A DNA stretch of 62,486 nucleotides from Actinomycetes bacterium (GTDB lineage: Bacteria; Actinomycetota; Actinomycetes; Streptosporangiales; Streptosporangiaceae). The stretch is taken from positions 1-62,486 of the forward strand of contig JAJYTD010000021.1 of NCBI GenBank assembly GCA_021793235.1, in the 5' to 3' direction. Below the pieces are notes generated by a model. The model was not told the DNA's origin. It searched no databases and saw only the letters and a program-made list of their open reading frames with translations. Position 1 is the stretch's first letter. Each line of letters opens with the position of its first letter. Position numbers and translations under genes: made by a program. This document shows, piece after piece, positions 1-8,057 of this stretch.

Positions 1-75
1 AAACGGCCCTGGCCGATGGTCGCGACACCGGACAGGGCCTTCGCCCCCGACCTGGAAAGGACAGGTGAGGACTCG

Positions 76-159
76 ATGCCCAAGATTAGCCGTCACCGGC
101 ACTCCGCCCGCGTTCGCCCCTATGTGCGGCATATGGCCCACAGCCGCGGGAGGCGGTGA
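76..159 (+). CDS. Possible small basic protein upstream of the ATPase
   Basis: A 27-residue frame, MPKISRHRHS and onward, rich in Arg and His. It has an AGGTGAGG-like ribosome site about 6 nt before its ATG, and its TGA overlaps the GTG of the next gene (GTGA), the arrangement of a translationally coupled pair. I recognise no family. It could be a leader peptide or only chance coding; the coupling is the main argument for it. Confidence 0.3.
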   Translation: MPKISRHRHSARVRPYVRHMAHSRGRR

Positions 160-620
160 CCGTGGAAAGGTTCAGCGCCGCCTTCCCCGGCCGTCCCTCC
201 AGTGTGGCCGCCGCCCGGGGCTGGCTGGAGGACCTCCTCTCCCCCGCACGGCGCAGATTCATGATCCCCGACGATGTCCGGGCCACCGCCGTCCTGCTGC
301 TCTCCGAACTCGCGACCAACGCGCTGCAGCATACGCGCAGCGCCGACGGCGGGACCTACACCGTCAACGTGTGCGTCTGCTCCGGACTGGTGCGGGTGGA
401 GGTCGAGGACGCGGGCCCCCGCAACGGGCAGCGCGCCAAGCTGCGCGAGGCCGGTCCCCAAGACGAAACCGGGCGGGGCCTGGCCCTGGTCGCCGCGTTC
501 GCCGACACGTGGGGGCCTCTCCCCCGGGGACGCGGTATGTACTGCCGGCTGTCCTGGTGCACTGAGGACCTGAGTACCGCGGCCGCGCCACCGCAACCGG
601 GAGCACTCCGCCAGCGGTGA
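156..620 (+). CDS. RsbW-like ATP-binding regulatory protein (HATPase_c)
   Basis: A 154-residue protein of the anti-sigma-factor/histidine-kinase-like ATPase family that is abundant in actinomycetes. The N box is seen in SELATNALQHT (about residues 49-59), followed by a G1-like VEDAGPRN and a G2-like GRGLALVAAFADTWG. These are the ATP-binding motifs of RsbW/SpoIIAB relatives. No sensor or membrane segment is present, so it is probably a cytosolic kinase or anti-sigma switch protein acting on an unlinked partner. The GTG start is chosen because GGGAGG lies just upstream and the previous small frame ends in a GTGA overlap. The C-terminal 20 residues are low-complexity. The SpoIIE-type phosphatase at 8.1-9.8 kb could belong to the same kind of partner-switching network, but nothing in the sequence links them directly. 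Confidence 0.85.
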   Translation: MTVERFSAAFPGRPSSVAAARGWLEDLLSPARRRFMIPDDVRATAVLLLSELATNALQHTRSADGGTYTVNVCVCSGLVRVEVEDAGPRNGQRAKLREAGPQDETGRGLALVAAFADTWGPLPRGRGMYCRLSWCTEDLSTAAAPPQPGALRQR

Positions 621-717
621 CCGCTCCCTTGATGCCCGGTGCCCTGCCCGTGCTGCAAGCCGGCGGGGCACCTGCCGGGTGCACCGCAGATGCCCCGCCC
701 GCCCCGGCCCACGCCGT

Positions 718-1197
718 TCAGGACGCGCCGTAGAAGCGGCGCTGCAGGTTGTACACCTGGTCGGTGAGCTCGGGAACGGGCCCTTCCACCGCGACCCCGG
801 GAGCGACCTCGCGGATCGGCAGGGGCCGCACGGGAGACGGCGGCGCCCCCAGCTCGGCCAGCCAGGCCGACAGCTGCTCCGAAGAACTCACGTACACGAT
901 ACGGCCCAGCCCCACCCAACCGTGCGCGGCCGCACACATCGGGCAGTGCTCCCCCGAGGTGAACACGGTCGCCGCAGCCCGCTCTTCGGGGGCCATGTTC
1001 GCCGCGGCCCAGCGCGCCAGCGCGAACTCCGGATGGCGGGTCTGGTCGCCGAAGGCCACACGGTTGCGGTCCTCAGCGAGGACTCTCCCGTCCGCGTCCA
1101 CCAGCACCGACCCGAACGGCTTGTCACCGGCCTCCAGCGCCTCGGTCGCCAACTCCACACAGCGGCGCAGGTGCCGCATCTCCGCGTCGTCCACCAT
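718..1197 (-). CDS. Nucleoside/cytidine deaminase-family zinc hydrolase
   Basis: A 159-residue member of the cytidine/deoxycytidylate deaminase superfamily (guanine deaminase/TadA-like fold). The zinc-binding set is complete: HPE at residues 55-57 supplies the His ligand and the proton-shuttling Glu, and CPMC at 85-88 supplies two Cys. A Pro usual before the first Cys is His here (EHCPMC). The start is the ATG preceded by GAGGAGG; an in-frame upstream extension looks non-coding. The substrate cannot be told from sequence; guanine or a related nucleobase is likely for this length. It stands alone, convergent with the ATPase gene. Confidence 0.85.
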   Translation of the reverse strand: MVDDAEMRHLRRCVELATEALEAGDKPFGSVLVDADGRVLAEDRNRVAFGDQTRHPEFALARWAAANMAPEERAAATVFTSGEHCPMCAAAHGWVGLGRIVYVSSSEQLSAWLAELGAPPSPVRPLPIREVAPGVAVEGPVPELTDQVYNLQRRFYGAS

Positions 1198-1434
1198 GAG
1201 ACCTCCTCGTTCGAGCGACCAGCGTAGTGTCAGGCACGCGAACGCCCCGTACCGGCCGCGCATCGGCCGCGGACGCGGCCCCGACCGGTCCGCGACAGAA
1301 AGGAGCGGCTCCGGTGCGGCTGGTCTGCATGCTCGACACCGCCGATGCCCAGCGGGCCGCCGCGCCCTGGCCGGCGGCCCCCGTCGTCGAGCGCGCCCGC
1401 CCCGCCATCGCGGAACCGCAGCCCAACGGCGCCG

Positions 1435-1866
1435 TCAACGTCGTGCTTCGTCGCGGCCGCGGCAGGCCAGCAGATCAGCGCGGTCGTTGCCGGGATCGCC
1501 GCTGTGGCCCTTGACCCACCGCCATTCGACCTCATAGCGCATAGCCGCGGCATCCAGCCGCTGCCACAGGTCGGCGTTCTTGACCGGTCGGCGCTGCGCA
1601 GTCCGCCACCCCGTGCGCTTCCACCCGTGGATCCAGCCGGTGATGCCGTTGCGCACGTAGGTGCTGTCGGTGTGCAGGAGCACCGGAAGCGGCCGTTTCA
1701 AGCTCTCCAGCCCCTTGATGGCGGCCATGAGCTCCATACGGTTGTTGGTGGTCTGGGCCTCACCGCCGTAGAGCTCCTTCTCGTGGCCGCCATAGCGCAG
1801 CAGCACGCCCCATCCGCCCGGTCCCGGATTGCCGCTGCAGGCGCCGTCGGTGTAGATCTCCACCAC
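1435..1866 (-). CDS. rnhA: Ribonuclease HI
   Basis: Ribonuclease HI cleaves the RNA strand of RNA-DNA hybrids, removing primers and R-loops. All catalytic residues are visible (numbered from the GTG chosen here): Asp7 in [11 protein letters not shown], Glu45 in NNRMEL, Asp67 in HTDS, Asp128 in GNDRAD, with the assisting His121 in KGHSG. The length of 143 residues fits the family (about 145-155). The start is uncertain: the frame stays open upstream to an ATG at 1935 that has GGAG just before it, but homology is expected to begin at VVEIYTDG, near the tandem GTG codons at 1861-1866. It is probably single-copy housekeeping and is followed on the same strand by nothing closely spaced. Confidence 0.92.
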   Translation of the reverse strand: MVEIYTDGACSGNPGPGGWGVLLRYGGHEKELYGGEAQTTNNRMELMAAIKGLESLKRPLPVLLHTDSTYVRNGITGWIHGWKRTGWRTAQRRPVKNADLWQRLDAAAMRYEVEWRWVKGHSGDPGNDRADLLACRGRDEARR

Positions 1867-1989
1867 GTCGACACCCGACCCTCTGTTCCCACTGATTCGC
1901 ACGCCGGGCAATCTACCGCTTCTCTTTGAACGCATTCTCCGGCGCGGGTCCGGGTGGCCGGAACCGCACGGCCACCGCACGGAAGGCGG

Positions 1990-3165
1990 TCAGGCGGACG
2001 TGGCCAGGGCCTGCTCGATGTCGCCCCACAGGTCCTCGGGATGCTCGATACCGACGGCGATGCGCACCATGCCCGCACCGATACCGGCCGCCGCCAGCGC
2101 TTCGGCGTCCAGCTGCCCGTGCGACGTGCTCGCCGGGTGCAGAACGAGCGTCTTGACGTCGCCGAGCGAAGGGGTGAGCGCGGCCAGCCGCACGGCCTCG
2201 ATGAAGGCGCGGCCGGCTTCCCGCCCGCCGGCCAGGTCGAAGGCGAGCACCCCGCCGCCCGCCGACAGCAGCCGCCGGGCGGTTGCGTAATCAGGGTGAT
2301 CAGGCAGGTCCGGGTAGTAGACGCGGGCGACGGCCGGATGGTCGGCCAGCCGCTCGGCCAGGACCAGCGCGTTGGCGCACTGCCGTTCCATCCGCAGCGC
2401 CAGGGTCTGCATCCCGCGCAGAGTCAGCCAGGCCGCGAACGGATCGGTCGTGGCGCCCTGCTCGACGCTGTAGTCCCAGACGCGCCGGTGCAGCTCAGCA
2501 GAGGCGAAGACGGCGACGCCGCCGACGATGTCGGCGTGGCCGCCGAGGAACTTGGTCGCCGAATGCACAACAACATCGGCGCCGTGCTCGATCGGCCGGC
2601 ACAGAATCGGCGAGGCGAAGGTGTTGTCCACGACGCTGACCACCCCACCGGATGCGTCCGCACTGATCAGCGCGGGCAGGTCGGCCACGTGGGTGGTCGG
2701 ATTGGCGATCGTCTCCAGGTAGAGCAAGCGAGTGGTGGGGCGCAGCGCCTCGCGCACCTCGTCGGGGTCATCACCGGAGACGAGCGTGACCTCGACGCCC
2801 CACCGCCGGGCCAGGTCGGTGAGCACCGCGTGGGTGCCGCCGTAGAGGCGGCGCTGGGCGATCACGTGGTCCCCTGAGCTGACCAGGCCCAGCAGCACGG
2901 CGCTGATCGCGCCCATACCCGAGGCGAACGCGCGGCCGGCCACCCCGCCTTCCAGATCGGTGACCGCCTCCTCCAGCGCCTGCACGGTCGGGTTGCTGTA
3001 CCGGCTGTAGAAGAAATCCCCATCGGGATCGCCGAAGGCCGCGGCCAACCGGTCCGCGCTGTCGAAGGAGAACTGGCCCGCCTGGTAGATCGGGACACCC
3101 AGGGGCGTGTTGCCGGGGTGGGGCAGTGGCGGATGAACGGTACGGGTCTCCGGGCGAAAACTCAT
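1990..3165 (-). CDS. Cys/Met-metabolism PLP enzyme (cystathionine gamma-synthase/lyase family)
   Basis: A 391-residue pyridoxal-phosphate enzyme of the trans-sulfuration family. Visible motifs are SRYSNPT (54-60), an SGMGA stretch binding the phosphate, Asp180 in VVDNTFASP pairing with the PLP nitrogen, and the Schiff-base Lys205 in HSATKFLGGH. The C-terminal part shows the family's LVLHPASTSH (SLGD...HP) motif. Members include cystathionine gamma-synthase, gamma-lyase, methionine gamma-lyase and O-acetylhomoserine sulfhydrylase; sequence alone does not separate them. The ATG start gives the usual family length. A homocysteine S-methyltransferase sits elsewhere in the window (50 kb), but there is no operon link. 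Confidence 0.9.
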   Translation of the reverse strand: MSFRPETRTVHPPLPHPGNTPLGVPIYQAGQFSFDSADRLAAAFGDPDGDFFYSRYSNPTVQALEEAVTDLEGGVAGRAFASGMGAISAVLLGLVSSGDHVIAQRRLYGGTHAVLTDLARRWGVEVTLVSGDDPDEVREALRPTTRLLYLETIANPTTHVADLPALISADASGGVVSVVDNTFASPILCRPIEHGADVVVHSATKFLGGHADIVGGVAVFASAELHRRVWDYSVEQGATTDPFAAWLTLRGMQTLALRMERQCANALVLAERLADHPAVARVYYPDLPDHPDYATARRLLSAGGGVLAFDLAGGREAGRAFIEAVRLAALTPSLGDVKTLVLHPASTSHGQLDAEALAAAGIGAGMVRIAVGIEHPEDLWGDIEQALATSA

Positions 3166-3325
3166 GGCCCCAGTCTTGTGGCCGGACGGACTGCGGCGCC
3201 AGGACCAATCTTGTGGCATTGGTCTGCTTATCAAACCGATCGACTCCCTGGTGGCCTGCCCGGCCGTTGGGCGGGTGGGCGCGGCCCCCTCCACCTCCCC
3301 GAGCTGAAGGGTGGGATCGCGGCGC

Positions 3326-3711
3326 TCACGGCACGAGGGCCTCGAAGGCCTGGCGTGTTGTGCCGGTCCTGTCCAGGACCGCGAACACCGCCTGGCCGAA
3401 CACTCCGAAGAAGCCGCCGGTGAGGTGGGCACGGAAGGCATCGGCGACCTCATCCGGGCGGTCGCCGAAGACGCCGCACCCCCACGCCCCGAGCACGAGC
3501 CGGGAGTGGCCGTGGCGGGCGGCGGCACCGAGGACGGCTCCGGCCCGGGTACGCAGCGCCTCGGGGATGTGCGCGGCTTCCCGGGGGTGTTGCGTTCGAT
3601 CATGCGCTGGTTGGGGGCCGCCGAGGTCAACAACGCCACCGGGACGGGCTCGGCGAGCCAGGAACCGCTGTCACGGCTGACCTCCGGCCCTGCAAAGGGG
3701 CCGCTGTTCAT
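3326..3711 (-). pseudogene. Remnant of a TIGR02452-type macro/PARG-like protein, frameshifted
   Basis: In two frames the minus strand encodes the C-terminal half of the microbial poly(ADP-ribose) glycohydrolase-like family. The first part, with VPVALLTSAAPNQ, runs from an ATG at 3711; the second, with LVLGAWGCGVFGDRP and ending FEALVP-stop, is in another frame. The switch falls at a run of five G on the + strand (3583-3587). LGAWGCGVFGN is the diagnostic motif of this family. The N-terminal half, with the ADP-ribose loop, is missing. The ATG overlaps the stop of the ArsC-like gene (ATGA), so the truncated piece may still be translated by coupling. A sequencing error could explain the frameshift but not the missing N-terminus. 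Confidence 0.7.
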
Positions 3712-4082
3712 TCCCCCGGCGGCCGGGCCGCTCCCAGCACGCTGCGGACGGCGTCTGCGGAGCGGCCCACGACCGCGTGGTCCTCGGCGGTGATGATGGG
3801 CCGCTGGATCAGCACCGGGTGCGCGGCCAGTGCGTCGATCCACCGGCCCCGGTCGGCCGGTTCGCGCGGCCAGTCGGCCATGCCCAACTGCCGCGCCTGG
3901 TCCTCGCCCATCCGGGTGATATCCCAGGGCTGTAGGCCCAGCCGGGCCAGGACCTGCTCCAGCTCGGCGGCCGTGGGCGGGTCCTCCAGGTACCTGCGCA
4001 CCGTGTACTCGGCGCCTTCGGCATCCAGCAGCGACAGCGCCGACCTGCACTTGGAGCAGGCCGGGTTGACCCAGATCTCCAT
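3708..4082 (-). CDS. ArsC/Spx-family thioredoxin-like protein
   Basis: A 124-residue arsenate-reductase-family protein with the ArsC/Spx thioredoxin-like fold. NPACSKCRSAL carries Cys9 and Cys12; Cys9 aligns with the ArsC catalytic cysteine. The downstream helix-rich middle (RMGEDQARQLG) and IQRPIIT with its anion-binding Arg-Pro also match the family. Many actinobacterial members have this CxxC and are of unproven substrate, so arsenate reduction is a family inference. No ars genes neighbour it; the ArsR-like gene at 14 kb is unlinked. CATCAT six nt before the ATG could be a -10 box for a leaderless transcript, since no ribosome site is seen. Its TGA overlaps the ATG of the macro-like remnant. 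Confidence 0.85.
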   Translation of the reverse strand: MEIWVNPACSKCRSALSLLDAEGAEYTVRRYLEDPPTAAELEQVLARLGLQPWDITRMGEDQARQLGMADWPREPADRGRWIDALAAHPVLIQRPIITAEDHAVVGRSADAVRSVLGAARPPGE

Positions 4083-4356
4083 GGGTCTATGATGCCCGAA
4101 CCCGTTTCGCGGCCACAGCCGGTGGCCCTCAGCCCGGTGTTCCGGTCTTCTCCGCGATGCGCAGAGCTTCGACGAGTTCCCGGTACGGCTTCGGTGACCC
4201 GCGCCAAGGCGGCGGAGCAGCCGCCAGTGCTGGACGGCGCCCGGAGCTCTCACGCCGCGGTAGGCAATGCGGGCTGAGGGGGCGCAGACCGCGCCTTGGA
4301 CGCGGTGCTGTGGACCGGCTCCGCCAACCGGCCGACCGTGAGCGTGGCGCGCCTGG

Positions 4357-4962
4357 TCACGTGCGGGGGCTGAAGGCTCTCAGTACTGCATCGACCAGGC
4401 GGTCGGTGTAGTCGGAGGCCAGCGGCCCCGAATGCAGCATCCAGTGCTGGGCGAGGGGGGCGTACAGCATGTCGAGGATGAGGTCGAGGTCGGCGTCGGC
4501 GGCGAGCTGCCCGGCGCGCTGGGCGCTGCGCAGCCGTTGCTTCTTGGCTTCCTCCATCGGTGCGGCGACCCGCTTGTGGTAGTCGTCGGCGAGCCGGGGG
4601 TCGGCGGTGATCTCGATGGTGAGTGCGCGCAGGGGGGCGGCGAAGGCGGGGGCGGCGAATTCTGCGGCGGTGGCCCGCATGAGGGCTTTGAGGTCGGTTT
4701 CGATGTCGCCGGTGTCGGGCAGCGTAATGTCCTGGTCCTGGTCCGCTTGGCTCAGCGCCAGCACGGAGTCGAGAAGGACGGCGCCTTTGGAGGGCCACCA
4801 GCGGTAGATCGTCTGCTTGCCCACTTTGGCGCGGGCGGCGATGGCCTCGATCGTCAGTTTGGCGTAGCCGGTTTCGGCGACGAGGTCGCGTGCGGCCTGC
4901 AGGATGGCCTTGCGAGAGCGTTCGCTGCGGCGCGAGGTGTCGGGGGTGCTGCGTGTCGTCAT
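4357..4962 (-). CDS. TetR-family transcriptional repressor, divergent from an SDR gene
   Basis: A 201-residue TetR regulator. The N-terminal helix-turn-helix spans about residues 13-60 and contains LTIEAIAARAKVGKQTIYRWW, a canonical TetR recognition region; the all-alpha C-terminal part is the ligand/dimer domain. The gene is divergent from the SDR gene starting at 5079, with 116 nt between them holding two copies of a 13-bp inverted repeat. A -10-like TATTCT ends 6 nt before the ATG, suggesting a leaderless transcript, and one repeat sits just upstream of it. Autorepression and repression of the SDR gene are therefore likely. The ligand is unknown. Confidence 0.92.
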   Translation of the reverse strand: MTTRSTPDTSRRSERSRKAILQAARDLVAETGYAKLTIEAIAARAKVGKQTIYRWWPSKGAVLLDSVLALSQADQDQDITLPDTGDIETDLKALMRATAAEFAAPAFAAPLRALTIEITADPRLADDYHKRVAAPMEEAKKQRLRSAQRAGQLAADADLDLILDMLYAPLAQHWMLHSGPLASDYTDRLVDAVLRAFSPRT

Positions 4963-4976
4963 GGCGCCAGAATATG

Positions 4977-5049
4977 CGAACCGAGACGGTTCGTCTTGAC
5001 AAGATCACCTCTTTCCCGCATGCTTGCCACCGGAGAAGACGGACCGTCT
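4977..5049. promoter_or_regulatory. Divergent promoter region with two TetR-type operator copies
   Basis: Two near-identical palindromic sites, AGACGGTTCGTCT (4984-4996) and AGACGGACCGTCT (5037-5049), lie 53 bp apart between the TetR gene and the SDR gene. The first is also part of a larger dyad, CGAACCG-aga-CGGTTCG (4977-4993). The spacing and placement over both promoters indicate binding by the adjacent TetR protein. Confidence 0.75.
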
Positions 5050-5078
5050 CGTCTCTGTAAGGACTCTAGGGAGGGCAC

Positions 5079-5915
5079 ATGACACCGACCGCCACCTCAC
5101 CCCGCCCCCGCGTCTGGTGCATCACCGGGGCTTCACGCGGCCTGGGCCGGGTCTTCACCGAAGCCGCGCTCGCCAGGGGCGACCATGTTGTCGGTATCGC
5201 ACGCGATATCACCCCCTTGGACGATTTGGTCGCCTCGCACGGGGGGCGCCTGGTGGCCTTCCCGCTGGACGTCTCCGACCGCTCGGCGGTCTTCGCCGGG
5301 ATGGAGCGGGCCGCCGCCGTGTTCGGCCGCCTGGACATCGTGGTCAACAACGCAGGCGGGCTCCTGCTCGGCATGCTCGAAGAGATCACAGAGGAACAGG
5401 CCCGCGCGCACCTGGACGTCAATGTCTTCGGAGCGCTGTGGGTCGCCCAGGCCGTCATCCCCCATCTGCGCGCACAGGGGTCAGGCCACATCCTGCAGGT
5501 GACGTCGATGGGCGCGTTCGGCGGGTTCGCCTCGGTGGGGCTGTACGGTGCGGGCAAGGCCGCGCTCGATTCGATGAGCGAGGCCCTGGCCATGGAGGTC
5601 GAACCCTTCGGTATCAAGGTCACCATCGTCCAACCCGGCGGCTATGCGACCAGCCTGTTCACCCAGGGCACCACGGCCACCGAGGAGGACGGGGCCTATG
5701 CTCCGCTGCGCGCCCGCCTGGCCGAGGCATGGAGCCAGTCCGACGACGCTGCCCCCGAGAAAGCCGCCCCGGTGGTGATGGGCCTGGTCGACATGGCCCG
5801 GCCGCCCCGACGGCTGATCCTCGGCGGCCTCGCCTACGACCAGGTGCAGCAGATGCTTCAGGCGCGCGCCGCAGAGTACGCGACCGGGGAGCACCTCAGC
5901 CGCAGGGCCGACTGA
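5079..5915 (+). CDS. Short-chain dehydrogenase/reductase (SDR), probable TetR target
   Basis: A 278-residue classical SDR, NAD(P)-dependent. The cofactor motif TGASRGLG is at 16-23, NNAG at 90-93, and the catalytic triad is intact: Ser143, Tyr156 and Lys160 (YGAGK). The Arg following the first Gly turn hints at NADP preference. The start follows GGGAGG by the usual distance. It is divergent from the TetR gene and its promoter region contains both operator copies, so it is likely induced when the repressor binds a small molecule. The substrate is unknown; similar proteins act on carbonyl compounds. A degenerate relative lies at 45.5-46.3 kb. Confidence 0.92.
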   Translation: MTPTATSPRPRVWCITGASRGLGRVFTEAALARGDHVVGIARDITPLDDLVASHGGRLVAFPLDVSDRSAVFAGMERAAAVFGRLDIVVNNAGGLLLGMLEEITEEQARAHLDVNVFGALWVAQAVIPHLRAQGSGHILQVTSMGAFGGFASVGLYGAGKAALDSMSEALAMEVEPFGIKVTIVQPGGYATSLFTQGTTATEEDGAYAPLRARLAEAWSQSDDAAPEKAAPVVMGLVDMARPPRRLILGGLAYDQVQQMLQARAAEYATGEHLSRRAD

Positions 5916-6082
5916 GGCGCTCCCCTACCGGACTCCCCGCCGACTACGCCCACAAAGTGGCGGGGCGGGCGCCCAACGCTCGGGTGCTGCGCTGCCCCGG
6001 CACCCCGGCGTGCTGCACCACGGGCCGCTGTTCGAGCCGGCCCGGCCGCCCCAGGCCGGCTTACTGCGCACCCCGGGCGAGG

Positions 6083-7618
6083 TCACTCCTGAGAGTAGGT
6101 GACCGTGTGCGGCTGGGTCATCTCCATCAGCCCTTCAGTGCCCAACTCCCGGCCCATCCCGCTCTGGCGGAACCCGCCGAAGGGCGCCCGGTCGTCCTGG
6201 GCCACCGCGTTGGCGTCGTTGACCCAGGTCGTCCCGGTGCGCAACCGCCCGGCGACCCGGGCGGCGCGGTCCAGGTCGCCGGTCCACACCGAGGAGCACA
6301 ATCCCGACCAGTCGTTGTTGACCAGGTCGATGACCTCGTCGAGGTCGTCGTAGGCCAGGATCGGCAGGGCCGGACCGAACTGCTCCTCGGTCACAATGCG
6401 CTCCTGCGGCGCCGGATCCAGGACCAGGGATGGCCGCAGGAAGTATCCCCCCGCTGCCAGGGCGTCGTCGCCGATCGTGCCGAATTCGCGCACCTCGCGC
6501 CCTGCCGAGCGCGCCTCCTCCACCAGCTCCTGCACGTAGTCGCGCTGGCGGGCGCTGTTGAGCGGACCCATCGTCGTCTCCGGCGCCAACCCGTGGCCCA
6601 TCCGGTAGCCGCCGAGCATGTCCGACATGCCCGAGACCACCTCGTCGAAGCGGGTGCGGTGGACATAGACCCGCTTGATCCCCATGCAGACCTGGCCCGT
6701 GGTCAAAAACGAGGCGATGGTCAGGCGCTGGATGGCGGCCTCGTCCAGTTCGGCGTCGTCGAGGACGATCGCCGGGTCGTTTCCGCCCAGTTCGAGCGTC
6801 ACCCGGGTCACGTTCTCCGCCGCCATCGTCATGATCTTCTTGCCCGCCTGCGTGCTGCCCGTGAACACGATCCGCCGCACACGCGGGTCGAGCAGGAGAG
6901 GCGAGACGTTCTCGTTGCTGCCGGTGACGACGTTGAGCACGCCGGCGGGCAGCTGCTGGGCGAGCAACTGCAGGGTGCGCACCACCGACAGCGGAGTGGT
7001 CGGCGGCGGCTTGACGATCGCGGTGTTGCCCGCCACCAGCGCGTAGGGAAGGCTGGCCGCGAGGATGGCCAACGGCCAGTTGTAGGGGACGATGATCGTC
7101 ACCACCCCCAGCGGAAGCGAGGAGACCTCGGAACGAAACGGGGGAACGACCTGCTCCTCACGGCCCTTCTCGGCCTGGGCCTCACCCCCGGAGGCGGTCT
7201 CCCCCTGCCGGGGCGGCGGCAGGTGCCGCACCTGGTCCACCTGCCAGGCTGATCCGGCCGCAAGCCTGCAGCGCTGGGAGAACACCGACAGTTCGACCGC
7301 CGCCTCGGATCGGACCTTGCCGTTCTCCCGGACCAGGAGGTCCACACGCTCGTCATTGTCGGCCTCCAACGCGCCGAGCGCCTGCGTCAGGATCTCGGCG
7401 CGGCGTTCGGGGGCGAGCGCGCTCCAGTCCTTCCACGCCTCATCGGCGGCCCGGACCGCCTCATGCGCCTGGTCCTGGGTCGCCGCCGCGGCATGGCCGA
7501 CGACCTGCTGGGGGGCCGCCGGGTCGAAGACCGGGAAGGAATCCGATGCCTCCACCATCTCCCCGCCGATCAGCAACCCCGTTCGGACGTCTCCCTTGGC
7601 CCCTGCCGTCTGCACCAT
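6083..7618 (-). CDS. Aldehyde dehydrogenase (NAD(P)-dependent)
   Basis: A 511-residue aldehyde dehydrogenase of the large ALDH superfamily, oxidising an aldehyde to the acid. Visible motifs are the cofactor region PYNWPLAI and FTGSTQAGKKI, the general-base Glu in LELGGNDP, the nucleophilic Cys in TTGQVCMGIKR and the C-terminal FGGFRQSGMGREL. The start is the ATG with GGAG upstream; earlier in-frame codons look non-coding. Between the N-terminal helices and the first cofactor strand there is a hydrophilic stretch rich in Glu, Gln and Arg (EAQAEKGREEQ) longer than I expect for the family. Substrate unknown. Confidence 0.9.
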   Translation of the reverse strand: MVQTAGAKGDVRTGLLIGGEMVEASDSFPVFDPAAPQQVVGHAAAATQDQAHEAVRAADEAWKDWSALAPERRAEILTQALGALEADNDERVDLLVRENGKVRSEAAVELSVFSQRCRLAAGSAWQVDQVRHLPPPRQGETASGGEAQAEKGREEQVVPPFRSEVSSLPLGVVTIIVPYNWPLAILAASLPYALVAGNTAIVKPPPTTPLSVVRTLQLLAQQLPAGVLNVVTGSNENVSPLLLDPRVRRIVFTGSTQAGKKIMTMAAENVTRVTLELGGNDPAIVLDDAELDEAAIQRLTIASFLTTGQVCMGIKRVYVHRTRFDEVVSGMSDMLGGYRMGHGLAPETTMGPLNSARQRDYVQELVEEARSAGREVREFGTIGDDALAAGGYFLRPSLVLDPAPQERIVTEEQFGPALPILAYDDLDEVIDLVNNDWSGLCSSVWTGDLDRAARVAGRLRTGTTWVNDANAVAQDDRAPFGGFRQSGMGRELGTEGLMEMTQPHTVTYSQE

Positions 7619-8057
7619 GTCCCGCTCCCCGTGTCTGCCACAGCCTGAAACACCGTGTCCGGCTACCCGGCCGCGATCTCCGCAAACACGGGTGAAGTGG
7701 GCAACGGTCCTATTGGCCGTTGGCGGGGCGCGGCTTGCCCGCGCCGCGCGATATGCGGACGGCTCCGGCGGGCGGGTGCCTGCCGGAGCCGTTGACGCGT
7801 GCCAGGTTGATGCGGCGGTCGCCTCTCGGCGCGTGGCACAACGCGGCTCCAGCGCCGCCCGGCCGCCCCGTGCGGGGGGTGCGGGCGCGGTATTCCGCGA
7901 AGGCGGTAGGTGAGGCCCGGGGGACACGTGCTACCGCATCGACCTGCACCGGGCACAACCACCAGGTCGGGCCCGATATTCCACCCGGCCGTCCAGCCCG
8001 TCTTCGGATCCCGCAACGCCCTCAACCGCCTCGTCTTCCCCTTCCCCGTGCCCGATG
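7619..8057. other. Intergenic stretch with one strong hairpin, no supported gene
   Basis: Lies between the phosphatase stop and the ALDH start, both on the minus strand. Open frames exist on both strands but have no recognisable motifs or ribosome sites. The notable element is a dyad at 7759-7792, arms ACGGCTCCGGC and its exact complement with a 12-nt loop, which may be a terminator for the phosphatase transcript. Confidence 0.4.

Noticed and set aside
4129-4270. Minus-strand frame ending PKPYRELVEALRIAEKTGTPG
   Set aside because: The helix-like ending looks gene-like, but the upstream part is not coding and no family could be named; too short to support as a feature.
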